A stretch of 51,645 nucleotides of DNA. It comes from a virus. Shown in pieces: positions 8,301 through 15,098 of the stretch. The notes under the pieces are model-generated. The model saw nothing but the letters and a program-made list of their open reading frames with translations. It was not told the origin of the DNA and searched no databases. The position numbers were made by a program, and so were the translations under genes. Position 1 is the first letter of the stretch. Every line of letters begins with the position of its first letter. The stretch covers positions 1 to 51,645 of the IMG/VR virus record IMGVR_UViG_3300009151_000097. The stretch is one strand, 5' to 3'.

Positions 8301-8804
8301 ACGTGGAATTTTGTTAACAAATTTCTGTCCATTTTTAGTTGTTGCCGGAGCTCCGTTCCATTCAAAAATACCAAACGATGAAATTTGTGTGTCAAACCAA
8401 TGTGTACCATTTGCTGGTGTTGCATCTGGTTCTGTAGCACGAGCATCTAATTGTCCTAGGTCAATGTCTGCACGTACAACAAATGCACGATTATTAACAC
8501 CTAGTAAACTGTATGCGGCTTGTAAGCCATACTCGTTTTGCTCACCAGCATGTACTGGATTGTTGCTTGCATCAGTCTTGAAGATTGGATCACCAAATGT
8601 GTCTCCAAGATCTCTCTGACTTGTTAGAAGATAAACTTCTCCAGCGTTAGCTTTAAGTGTACCCGGGGCGGTTCCGGTAGCTCCGCTGTTTGTTTTATTT
8701 TCAGCAGAGGCTACAATAACTAAAGGTACTGTACCTGGTGCCGCTGGGGTATAAAATGATTCGTCAATTACTTTGACTTCTACGCCTGGTGAACTTAATG
8801 CCAT
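5331..8804 (-). CDS. 18: Tail sheath protein gp18, oversized
   Basis: 1157 aa; T4 gp18 has 659. The contractile sheath subunit. The N-terminal core is typical (SSPGVEVKVIDESFYTPAAP, then ENKTNSGATGTAPGT and an NEYGLQAAYSLLGVNNRAFV segment). So is the C-terminal core at about 870-1157 (SYPWFAPAGVRRGGI, NPITFFTGTGLVNYGQKTRA, ALDRINVARLVIYLRRQLNQ), ending in the handshake strand EFIYIPLRLKNTGEIKGL. Between about 120 and 740 lies a long insertion of Trp-rich beta modules (for example RLWYSSVIDEVDILIHNGAKW), presumably displayed on the sheath surface. The start is set by AGGAG nine bases before the ATG. A late octamer lies 32 bases upstream. Confidence 0.95.
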   Translation of the reverse strand: MALSSPGVEVKVIDESFYTPAAPGTVPLVIVASAENKTNSGATGTAPGTLKANAGEVYLLTSQRDLGDTFGDPIFKTDASNNPVHAGEQNEYGLQAAYSLLGVNNRAFVVRADIDLGQLDARATEPDATPANGTHWFDTQISSFGIFEWNGAPATTKNGQKFVNKIPRVITDPTQVDSMSEGPKASSGSIGDYAIVATDITTDTPALTTVHPNTLWYRSRGTHPSQTPGNWVKVGSEDWFNSWPTVTSTAINPTLVSATFLINSNVITSGTSLTATAASINSVMAATPIKASVVNGKLEIYHSGLGGGDINGRDHADSNEVIIAVDLSGDATADAKSAAVLEAIGIAPGNYYAPRLQISAHTKVPEFKSSASYPRPTGSVWIKTTEPNLGARFRVKRWNEATLAWERVDAPLYSDNNFALLGLDKVGGGVNLKVGQLYVQTNYTEDDGADTSPRLADWKIWRRGGKSSMTTIQSAKIGTGGVSAGAKSFELAESLTGTPTLSDYEYSMLDGGEGIGKTVNWTATGTIADASLMAEAINSTGFTNIEASVDTQNRVIISHKNGGEMRMRDGNGTPLVLYGFTPYDYEPSSMAYRTGTEFLFAAPQGPAEGYWDFVASNWTPLVYAASNDAPSRIPADGRLWYSSVIDEVDILIHNGAKWVGFKDADSPLMGTDPNGPIVAATAPELQSEGGDLVTGDIWVSTANIEHFPQIYKFNFELANLPIAKRWVLVDKTDQSTEDGIVFADARYNTAGMNSDMPGSIVDLLATDYVDFDAPDPALYPKGMLLWNLRRSGYNVKAFMRDYVNTADDNIRYDPAHTGGESQADYYPHRWVTVSSNQDDGSGSFGHHAQRKVVVKALQATVNANEQIRDEDGRIFNLIACPGYPELIGEMISLNYDRGLTAFVVGDTPARLTPDATSLLAWGNNANGALEDNDIGASSFDEYMAMFYPWGFSSDNFGNNVVVPPSHMILRTISLSDQVSYPWFAPAGVRRGGITNATAVGYVSSEGEFKSVALNNGQRDTLYETKVNPITFFTGTGLVNYGQKTRAKAASALDRINVARLVIYLRRQLNQLAKPYIFEPNDKITRDEIKGQVEALLLELVGQRALYDYLVVCDTSNNTPSRIDRNELWIDIAIEPVKAVEFIYIPLRLKNTGEIKGL

Positions 8805-8836
8805 CTTGGGATCTCCTAAGGTTTTTGTTCTACTAG

Positions 8837-8844
8837 TATTTATT
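8837..8844 (-). promoter_or_regulatory. Late-type promoter octamer before gp18
   Basis: Minus-strand AATAAATA, one mismatch from TATAAATA, with 32 bases to the gp18 ATG and an AGGAG ribosome site in between. Confidence 0.6.
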
Positions 8845-8884
8845 GATAAAATCTAAAAACGGCTAGTTATAACCTACCAAAAAG

Positions 8885-9253
8885 GTGTCAAAAAGGGCAA
8901 CTAAATACAAGATGACAAGACCACTGTGCGGATGCGGGCTAAGACCTGTTGCTATCAACTATCGTAAAGAAGGCAGAGTGTATTATCGCTCTAAATGCGA
9001 AGCATGTGCCCGATACGGTGGTGTAGGTAAAGGAATGCCTAAATGGTACCAAGACGGGTATCGCATGAAGTCAGAATGCGACAAATGTGGCTATAAAAGC
9101 AAGTATAAGGAACAGTTTAATGTGTTCCATGTCGACGGGAATCTAAATAACTCTCGTCCTTTAAATCTTAAGACGGTATGTGCAAACTGTCAGAGGACTC
9201 TGCATAAGGAAGGTTTTCAGTGGAAGCAGGGCTCTCTAAAACCAGATTTTTAA
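8885..9253 (+). CDS. Zinc-binding HNH-like (treble-clef) protein
   Basis: 122 aa from a GTG start; an ATG at 8912 would give 113 aa and is a real alternative, since neither start has a well-placed ribosome site. Four CxC/CxxC pairs are seen: CGC, CEAC, CDKC and CANC. The last two frame FHVDGNLNNSRPLNLKTVC, the outline of an HNH/treble-clef motif (H-x-D-G-N ... N..NL..C..C). The usual final His of the HNH site is Gln here (CANCQ), so nuclease activity is uncertain. Similar small proteins occur in T4-like cyanophages as I recall. It is the only rightward gene in the 1-11609 block. Its last 86 bases overlap the end of the dNMP kinase gene on the other strand. A weak sigma70-like match (TTGATA at 8843, TATAAC at 8868, spacer 19) lies upstream. 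Confidence 0.8.
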   Translation: MSKRATKYKMTRPLCGCGLRPVAINYRKEGRVYYRSKCEACARYGGVGKGMPKWYQDGYRMKSECDKCGYKSKYKEQFNVFHVDGNLNNSRPLNLKTVCANCQRTLHKEGFQWKQGSLKPDF

Positions 9254-9863
9254 CCTGTAGATAAAGATCGTCAATACTAGCATTATTGTCTAAAATTATA
9301 TCAAACTTAGTTCCAACCCACGCAGTTTCGCTGGCATGAATTCCTAATTTTTGCATACGTACTTTAGCAGTCATATAATTCATGCAACGATCACCAGCAT
9401 TCATGTCTACAGCATCATTATACCATTCAGGTTCATCACCTCGAATGACTCGTACTACAATGCCACCTGCATCTTTAATTGATTTAATTTCATTAGGAAA
9501 ACGACAATCACTAATGACAATATCATCAGTACTATTACGCAGTTTATTTTCTAAACTAGCAATCCAGATATCATCGTGAAAGCTTTTACGGCAAACTTCA
9601 GTTCCCCACCACTGTAAAACCCAGCGAGGAGTTAAGTTAGGCATATTTAGGCGCTCTGCCCACCATGGATCTACTTGTTCACGCCATTCACGGGCTTGTT
9701 TAGTACGCCCTTCTAGCATTGTTCGATCCCAACCAAAGACATGTGCTACTGCGTCTTTAAGACTGTTAGCAAATGATTCTCGTCGGAAACCATGAAAGTT
9801 AGTTAGATAGTCAGCAACTGTATCTTTGCCAGACCCAATAAATCCGCATACGCCTATGATCAT
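9168..9863 (-). CDS. 1: Deoxynucleoside monophosphate kinase (T4 gp1 family)
   Basis: 231 aa (T4 gp1: 241). Phosphorylates dNMPs, including modified ones in T4, to supply DNA synthesis in the cytoplasm. The P-loop is GFIGSGKDT (Lys13). Other family marks are a FANSLKDAVAHVFGWDR block, the RWVLQWWGTEVCR segment, the Walker B-like strand DIVISDCRFPNE and the VVRVIRGD strand. It starts at an ATG 17-20 bases after a near-consensus sigma70 promoter, with GAGG seven bases before the ATG, so it looks like an early gene inside a late block. About 27 C-terminal residues (VLESPASTENLPYAESSD onward) overlap the opposing HNH-like gene and look like a non-conserved extension. Confidence 0.93.
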   Translation of the reverse strand: MIIGVCGFIGSGKDTVADYLTNFHGFRRESFANSLKDAVAHVFGWDRTMLEGRTKQAREWREQVDPWWAERLNMPNLTPRWVLQWWGTEVCRKSFHDDIWIASLENKLRNSTDDIVISDCRFPNEIKSIKDAGGIVVRVIRGDEPEWYNDAVDMNAGDRCMNYMTAKVRMQKLGIHASETAWVGTKFDIILDNNASIDDLYLQVKNLVLESPASTENLPYAESSDSLHIPS

Positions 9864-9886
9864 AAGAAACCTCGTAAATATGTGTT

Positions 9887-9915
9887 ATTATATAACACTT
9901 TTATTACAAGGTCAA
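9887..9915 (-). promoter_or_regulatory. Near-consensus sigma70 (early) promoter for the dNMP kinase
   Basis: Minus strand: TTGACC (9915-9910), 17-base spacer, TATAAT (9892-9887); 11 of 12 consensus bases at the ideal spacing. The predicted start is near 9880, 17 bases before the kinase ATG. A 7-bp inverted repeat (9882-9898) overlaps the -10 and could act as an operator or be incidental. Confidence 0.8.
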
Positions 9916-9920
9916 GAAAT

Positions 9921-10304
9921 TTATATGCCGTATTTGTTCAGTTTGCGTTTAGCAACAGTACTGGTTGTATTGGTTCCGGCGATTTCTTTGCTTCGATCAC
10001 CACTCCAGTTCTGAGCAGTACCGCCGCCTACTGCCTTGGCGGCAGCATTAACAATATCCATTTCTTCTTTAGTGTAAGTTGATATTAACGGATCTCCACC
10101 AATCCAATTATCTGCATTCATTTTTGTTGGATATGTAGGAGCACCTGCCATTGCAATACCCATACGCCATCCTAGATATGCACTTCCTGTACTTTGATTC
10201 ATTGAAGGAAATGTTATAGCATTTTGTATAGCAGCCTTATGTGTAGGATCAATTTTTTTCATACCGCCATGGCTAGCTTCAGTTATAATCTCATGTACTT
10301 TCAT
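9921..10304 (-). CDS. Probable capsid-internal protein with capsid-targeting leader
   Basis: 127 aa from the ATG at 10304. This start forms an ATGA overlap with the gene before it and is preferred to an upstream TTG at 10316. It opens with MKVHEIITEASHGG, which matches the T4 capsid-targeting pattern (MK-x-x-E-x-[IL]-x-E) with a gp21-type cleavage site after ITE. The rest is a small unknown domain: PTHKAAIQNAITFPSMNQST, a Gly-rich AYLGWRMGIAMAGAPTY segment and a basic C-terminus KRKLNKYGI. I recall such small proteins being widespread in marine phages with no assigned role. Its coupling to the 181-aa gene, which has the same leader, suggests that the two are packaged together. The kinase promoter lies just after its stop. 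Confidence 0.8.
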   Translation of the reverse strand: MKVHEIITEASHGGMKKIDPTHKAAIQNAITFPSMNQSTGSAYLGWRMGIAMAGAPTYPTKMNADNWIGGDPLISTYTKEEMDIVNAAAKAVGGGTAQNWSGDRSKEIAGTNTTSTVAKRKLNKYGI

Positions 10305-10846
10305 TTCATTATCCAAGTATCGGGTACTTGATCATATTGATCAACCCACATATCGTGCAACTTCTGTCCGCTAATGCCATGTGTCTTAGCAATGCGTGTC
10401 ATTATGTTATCAATGATATCATAGACTTCATTATCACTTGCCTTTTGTAGTTTTGTCTTTTGTGCAATTAATGCTGCTTTTAATTCGGGTACTGCTTGAT
10501 TGTCTTTGTCATGATCCATATTTTCTAAGATCATTTCTACCATATGCTCTACACTTTCACAATTCCACTTTCTCAACGCCAATGCCTTACGTGTAGGTTT
10601 ACCGTTTGGCTTCTTCATAGGACCTTTAACTCCGCCCATTCTAGCACAGAATGATTTACGACGTTTAGCAGCTTTACTGCCAGCTTTTAATTTGCTAGGC
10701 TTAGTAGTGACTGCCATTTGTAAATGACTACCTGGATGCTCTCTACGATAGCTAGCCACACCTTTGGCATTGAGTCCGCCTTTCTTGCTCTTGCCAGCTG
10801 AACGATGCCACGCCGCTGATTCTAAAATAATTTCTTGTACTTTCAT
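10301..10846 (-). CDS. Basic probable capsid-internal protein (DUF6321-like) with capsid-targeting leader
   Basis: 181 aa. It starts with MKVQEIILESAAW, a capsid-targeting-type leader with a possible gp21 cut after ILE, almost the same as in the next gene. Residues about 13-95 form a strongly basic domain with SAGKSKKGGLNAKGVASY, KRRKSFCARMGGVKGPMKK and TRKALALRKWNC. This is the pattern of a phage family I remember as DUF6321. Residues 97-181 are a separate helical domain ending in HGISGQKLHDMWVDQYDQVP. The basic half could bind packaged DNA; that is an inference from charge and leader. It follows gp13 by one base and overlaps the next gene by four. Confidence 0.8.
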   Translation of the reverse strand: MKVQEIILESAAWHRSAGKSKKGGLNAKGVASYRREHPGSHLQMAVTTKPSKLKAGSKAAKRRKSFCARMGGVKGPMKKPNGKPTRKALALRKWNCESVEHMVEMILENMDHDKDNQAVPELKAALIAQKTKLQKASDNEVYDIIDNIMTRIAKTHGISGQKLHDMWVDQYDQVPDTWIMK

Positions 10847-10847
10847 A

Positions 10848-11609
10848 TTAACCTATAATGAATGTATACCCTGTTCCACCTGGTATATAAGTTTCTAACT
10901 CTTTGTCTAATTTTTCAAGTTCTTCTTTGCCGGCAGATTTTAAATCTCCACCATTTAACGCACTGCCGCCTTGTGGACCAGCAATAGTTGCAAATTTACT
11001 ACGTGCTTCGCCTAACATAATTTTACAGTTAGCCAATGTATAATCGCGTATCCATTGTTTAGCATATAGATCATCAATTAACAAATAATCTGGTCTATAA
11101 TTCTGACAACGTAATAATAGTGTTTCACCTTCAGCAAATGGTCGCTGTAAAATTCTCAGTGTACGACTAGTAGGTACCCACTGAAATTCAATATAGGCTC
11201 CGAACATTTTACCTATCATTTCTTGATAGCTGGCAAACATAAAGTATGTTGCAATACCACCCATCATGGTACTGTTTAACAGATATGTGTTAGTATACGC
11301 CAAATTGAAGGGTTCAAAATTGGAACCAGTTCCGCCACCAGTTCTTGATCCAAGAGTTCGTCTAAATACTGACTGAACATTAATAACTTCTTTAGGCAAA
11401 GTGTAATCATTTTGATCCTTAATTAGTTCTAGTACCATGTAGCTTTCTTCTACAGCATTAGAACTACGCTGTCTAAATCTATTTATTGTACGCTCTAATG
11501 CGGTTTCGTAGTGTACAGGATCAAGCTCAACGTCAATCATGCCGTCGCCTAACATGGTTCGGCAATAATCGAAAACTTGTTGTTTTAGTTGTTGTGGATT
11601 GTCTGACAT
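10848..11609 (-). CDS. 13: Neck protein gp13
   Basis: 253 aa (T4 gp13: 309). Forms the neck under the portal with gp14, as the site for tail joining. It shows the family outline: the N-terminal VFDYCRTMLGDGMIDVELDP and HYETALERTINRFRQRSS, a middle with ASYQEMIGKMFGAYIEFQW and TLRILQRPF, then WIRDYTLANCKIMLGEARSKF, and the closing ELETYIPGGTGYTFIIG, which corresponds to the PFGILVG end of T4 gp13. Its start faces the gp14 start across 37 bases holding back-to-back late-type octamers. It leads the leftward unit that goes on to the two capsid-leader proteins. Confidence 0.88.
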   Translation of the reverse strand: MSDNPQQLKQQVFDYCRTMLGDGMIDVELDPVHYETALERTINRFRQRSSNAVEESYMVLELIKDQNDYTLPKEVINVQSVFRRTLGSRTGGGTGSNFEPFNLAYTNTYLLNSTMMGGIATYFMFASYQEMIGKMFGAYIEFQWVPTSRTLRILQRPFAEGETLLLRCQNYRPDYLLIDDLYAKQWIRDYTLANCKIMLGEARSKFATIAGPQGGSALNGGDLKSAGKEELEKLDKELETYIPGGTGYTFIIG

Positions 11610-11624
11610 TTGGATCTCCCAGTA

Positions 11625-11632
11625 TATTTATT
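11625..11632 (-). promoter_or_regulatory. Late-type promoter octamer toward gp13
   Basis: Minus-strand AATAAATA, with 15 bases to the gp13 ATG at 11609. It lies one base from the divergent octamer on the other strand. Confidence 0.55.
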
Positions 11633-11633
11633 C

Positions 11634-11641
11634 GATAAATA
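11634..11641 (+). promoter_or_regulatory. Late-type promoter octamer toward gp14
   Basis: Plus-strand GATAAATA ending five bases before the gp14 ATG at 11647. No ribosome-binding site fits between them. No rightward gene lies near enough upstream to supply a read-through transcript. Confidence 0.55.
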
Positions 11642-11646
11642 TTACT

Positions 11647-13218
11647 ATGCCACGTTTATCATTATACAAACCAGAAAAAGGTAGTGACTACAAATTCTTA
11701 GATCGCAATATATCTGAGCTATTTCAAGTAGGCGGTACTGACTTGCACTTTCACAAATATCTTGGGCCAAAAAATCCGCTTACTGGAGAATCTAGTGCTG
11801 TTATTCCGCAATATAATGCATTAAGTCCGACTAATATACAAGATCTATTACTACTTGAAAATAGAGATAGAGTATACGATACATCAATATATACTTTACG
11901 TTGCATTTATAATGTTGCAGATATTGATTTTAATTTAAGCCAGTTTGGATTGTTTATTGATAACGATACACTGTTTATGACTGTACATATCAACGATACA
12001 GTTAGCACCGTAGGCAGAAAACCCATTGCAGGTGATGTTATAGAATTGCCGCACCTAAAAGATGAGTTTGCACTGAGTTCTGCAGATGTTGCAATGCCTA
12101 GATTTTTTGCTATTGAAGAAGTGGGCAGAGCTGCAGAAGGATTTAGTCGTACTTGGTATCCACACCTATATCGATTAAAACTTAAGAAATTAACTAACTC
12201 CCAGCAATTTACAGATATTTTAAATGTACCAACTGATGATACTGCTAATTTTGTTGGAGATTATGATCCAACAAAAACATATACATCTGGTGAAATTGTT
12301 CGATATCAGGGATCGCTGTATAGTGTCACTGCATCAACTACAGGTAATGCACCACCTGATACTAATTTCTTTAGCATATATGGTGGAACTACTATTCAAG
12401 GCATACTTAGTACTAGTGCTAAAAATCTTGAAATTAACGATGCCATCATTGCCCAAGCTGAAATTGATGCTAAATCTAGTGGCTATGAAACTCAGCAATT
12501 TTATACACTGGCCGTTGACGATAAAGGCAATCCTATACTTAAAACTGTAGACGATACACACATTGATGCCAGCAATACTCAAGAAGATGCTAGCGAAACT
12601 GCCGGCAAACCTAAACGTTCCGGGTATAGTGGTTATTTATTAGGCGATGGTATTCCTCCTAATGGTGCAGATTTTGGGCATGGCATTTCATTTCCCACAA
12701 ATGCTATTAAAAGTGATTATTACTTACGCATTGATATGTTGCCAAATAGACTATTTAGATATGACGGCAAGCGATGGGTTAAAGTTGAAGATGCAGTTCG
12801 TCACACATTAACTAATACTAATAACAGACAAACATTTAGAACTGGGTTTATTAACAATAATAATTGGACTTATAATCAGCAATTAACTAGTGATAATATT
12901 ACTATATCACAATCAATGATTGACAATGATGTTAGGGTCCTTAATACTGCTATTGATTATGCAACATACAACACAGCGTTGTTTGTTGTTATAAATCAAT
13001 CAGTCATCAAATTAGATTTTGCAGTAGAAGAACATCCAAATTTAATTAGTTCATATACAACAACTATAGACGGTGAACCTACTCAATTAATTAGAATAAC
13101 ATTGCCTGCAGACTATCATATAACCGTTGCTGGACAATGGACTGTGACATTATATAATGTTAGAGAAGCAGAAAAACAAAGCCTGAGCAAGGCACTTAGA
13201 CCTAAGGCAGATTTCTAA
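11647..13218 (+). CDS. 14: Neck protein gp14 with inserted CBM-like module
   Basis: 523 aa from the ATG at 11647; upstream codons back to 11599 would run through the promoter and are rejected. Second neck protein of T4-like phages (T4 gp14: 256 aa). The opening PRLSLYKPEKGSDYKFLDRN, the block NIQDLLLLENRDRVYD, the segment FNLSQFGLFIDNDTLFMTVH and SRTWYPHLYRLKLKKL are typical of marine gp14. Residues about 201-246 (FVGDYDPTKTYTSGEIVRYQ, then GSLYSVTASTTGNAPPDTNF) form one CBM5/12-like module of the type repeated in the giant fibres. This insertion and a longer C-terminal beta part explain the extra length. Its stop overlaps the gp15 ATG (TAATG). Confidence 0.9.
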   Translation: MPRLSLYKPEKGSDYKFLDRNISELFQVGGTDLHFHKYLGPKNPLTGESSAVIPQYNALSPTNIQDLLLLENRDRVYDTSIYTLRCIYNVADIDFNLSQFGLFIDNDTLFMTVHINDTVSTVGRKPIAGDVIELPHLKDEFALSSADVAMPRFFAIEEVGRAAEGFSRTWYPHLYRLKLKKLTNSQQFTDILNVPTDDTANFVGDYDPTKTYTSGEIVRYQGSLYSVTASTTGNAPPDTNFFSIYGGTTIQGILSTSAKNLEINDAIIAQAEIDAKSSGYETQQFYTLAVDDKGNPILKTVDDTHIDASNTQEDASETAGKPKRSGYSGYLLGDGIPPNGADFGHGISFPTNAIKSDYYLRIDMLPNRLFRYDGKRWVKVEDAVRHTLTNTNNRQTFRTGFINNNNWTYNQQLTSDNITISQSMIDNDVRVLNTAIDYATYNTALFVVINQSVIKLDFAVEEHPNLISSYTTTIDGEPTQLIRITLPADYHITVAGQWTVTLYNVREAEKQSLSKALRPKADF

Positions 13219-15098
13219 TGCAACATTTTTATGATGGACAATTAAGACGATATCTTATTCAAGTTATTAGACTACTAAGTAATTTTGTAGTCAAGTATGG
13301 TGACGGCACACTGGTTAGAATACCAGTTATGTACGGTGATCAAGACAAACAAGTTGCTAGTATTATTAATCAAAATAGCGAAAATATGCTAGCTGGTGCT
13401 CCTAAGATTGCAGTTTATATTTCTGATCTTGATCTTGCAAGAGATAGAATAGGTGATTCTACATTTGTTAGTAAGTTAAATTTTAGAGAACGTGCAATAG
13501 ATGAAGAGACTGGCACATATAATAACAGTCAAGGAAATCAATACACTGTTGAAAGATTAATGCCAACGCCATACGACTTGTCATTAAAAGTTGATATCTG
13601 GACAGCAAACACTGATCAAAAATTGCAAATTCTTGAACAAATTTTAACTTTGTTCAATCCTAGTTTAGAAATACAAACTACTGATAATTATATAGATTGG
13701 ACTAGTTTAAGTGTTGTTGAATTAGGAGACGTAGTGTTTAGCTCTAGATCAATACCTGTAGGGACGCAATCTGCAATAGATATTGCATCAATATCACTTA
13801 AAACACCGGTATGGCTTAGCCCGCCTGCTAAAATTAAACAATTAGGTATTATAACAAATATCATTGCTAATATCTACGAAAATAAAAGTGACCCAGTGTT
13901 AGACTATATAGATGGGTTAGGTGTTGACTATGCCGTGGGGCAAGTTGATCCTGTTGGAAAAATATTTGATAATAAAACTTCAATTGGAAACTTTGATATT
14001 CTAGTAGCAGAAAATACAGTTAAATTCCGTAGCAACGAAAGCGGTACCGGAAGCTGGTTAAATTGGGAAATGGTCATTAAACAATATCCGGGAAAAATAA
14101 CTTCTGGATTAAGTAAAATATTTTTAAGGCAACCTGACGGTACAGATGTTGTTGGTAAGATTAGTATTAATCCGTTAGATAATTTACAATTATTTGCAGA
14201 ATGGGATCCAGATACCTTTCCGTCTAATACACGCATAGCAGGTCCAGCAAATTCTAGGCCTGAATCAGATTGGGTCTATTATGATGCAATTATTGATCCG
14301 ACTACATTTAATCCTAAGAGACCAAATAAAGAAAGAACAGACCAACCTATAACATTAGGTAGAAGATATTTAATTGTTGAAGGAATTGGCGGAGCTGTTA
14401 GAGATACGTTTACTTCTAACGCAAAAACAAATTATATACATACTAACATTTTACATAAAAAAGTTAACAATCATAAATTATATGTTAACGGAATTGAAGT
14501 AATATCAGATCCTCAATCAAATCCAGTGTTCCATAATACTATTAGCACTACAATTTTTGGTAGTGGTGCCGGAGCAACCTTTGATGTGACTCAGGTATTA
14601 GCTACCTCTTCTTATTCTGCTATACGAAGTAATCCTGGTTCTAACTATCAAATTGGAGATAAAATTCGAGTCAGAGGAAAAAAACTAGGTGGAGTAAACA
14701 TTATTAATGATTGCCTAATCACAGTGACTGGGGTAAACGGATCCGGAGGCATAACTACTACTAACTCAGCAGGAATATCAGTTGACAAGGAATTTGTTAT
14801 AGTTCCTGCTACTCAAATATCTGCAAATAGTACGATTACTTATGAATTAAATCTTAATGAAGATGGACCCGATGCATGGAAAAACTTAGACGGTAGTGAT
14901 GCATTAGCCGAAGCTAATGACATTATTGAGTGGGATGGTACAAAATGGGTAGTAGTATTTTCTGCAGATGAGGTCACAGATCAACTAGTATATCAGATGA
15001 ATTTTTATACTAGGACTCAATACAAGTGGAATGGGGTAGAATGGGTTAAATCTTTTGAAGGCGAATATAAGAAAGGCGAATGGAGAATAAATCTTTAA
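13218..15098 (+). CDS. 15: Tail completion / sheath stabiliser gp15, with long C-terminal extension
   Basis: 626 aa; T4 gp15 has 272. Caps the tail and joins it to the neck. The N-terminal core (about 1-235) is typical: HFYDGQLRRYLIQVIRLLSN, the VRIPVMYGDQDKQVASI strand, the segment MPTPYDLSLKVDIWTANTDQ with QKLQILEQILTLFNPSLEIQ, and LKTPVWLSPPAKIKQLGIIT. The extension (about 240-626) holds beta modules. One at about residues 448-522 (GSGAGATFDVT to GVNIINDCLITVTGV) is also found in both giant fibres. Near the end are two WDGTKWV / WNGVEWV motifs of the kind seen in fibre proteins. It is coupled to gp14 by TAATG and to the Nudix gene by a 19-base overlap. Confidence 0.88.
   Translation: MQHFYDGQLRRYLIQVIRLLSNFVVKYGDGTLVRIPVMYGDQDKQVASIINQNSENMLAGAPKIAVYISDLDLARDRIGDSTFVSKLNFRERAIDEETGTYNNSQGNQYTVERLMPTPYDLSLKVDIWTANTDQKLQILEQILTLFNPSLEIQTTDNYIDWTSLSVVELGDVVFSSRSIPVGTQSAIDIASISLKTPVWLSPPAKIKQLGIITNIIANIYENKSDPVLDYIDGLGVDYAVGQVDPVGKIFDNKTSIGNFDILVAENTVKFRSNESGTGSWLNWEMVIKQYPGKITSGLSKIFLRQPDGTDVVGKISINPLDNLQLFAEWDPDTFPSNTRIAGPANSRPESDWVYYDAIIDPTTFNPKRPNKERTDQPITLGRRYLIVEGIGGAVRDTFTSNAKTNYIHTNILHKKVNNHKLYVNGIEVISDPQSNPVFHNTISTTIFGSGAGATFDVTQVLATSSYSAIRSNPGSNYQIGDKIRVRGKKLGGVNIINDCLITVTGVNGSGGITTTNSAGISVDKEFVIVPATQISANSTITYELNLNEDGPDAWKNLDGSDALAEANDIIEWDGTKWVVVFSADEVTDQLVYQMNFYTRTQYKWNGVEWVKSFEGEYKKGEWRINL
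14559..14785 (+). repeat. LGG-type beta module inside gp15, shared with the giant fibres
   Basis: Encodes GSGAGATFDVT...GSNYQIGDKIRVRGKKLGG...ITVTGV. The same pattern (G-x-G-x-x-F-D-V/I, then a GD-K-I/L or Q-I-R-I strand, L-G-G, and I-x-V-T) is coded near 37534-37745 and 43680-43880 on the minus strand, in the 3587-aa and 2725-aa fibres. Confidence 0.7.

Noticed and set aside
9826-10082. Two rightward frames over the dNMP kinase promoter and the 127-aa gene
   Set aside because: No family match; they lie opposite a gene with a capsid-targeting leader and across a good sigma70 promoter.
11599-11646. N-terminal extension of gp14
   Set aside because: The codons pass through the promoter region and overlap the gp13 start. 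The family N-terminus PRLSLYKPEKG begins at 11647.
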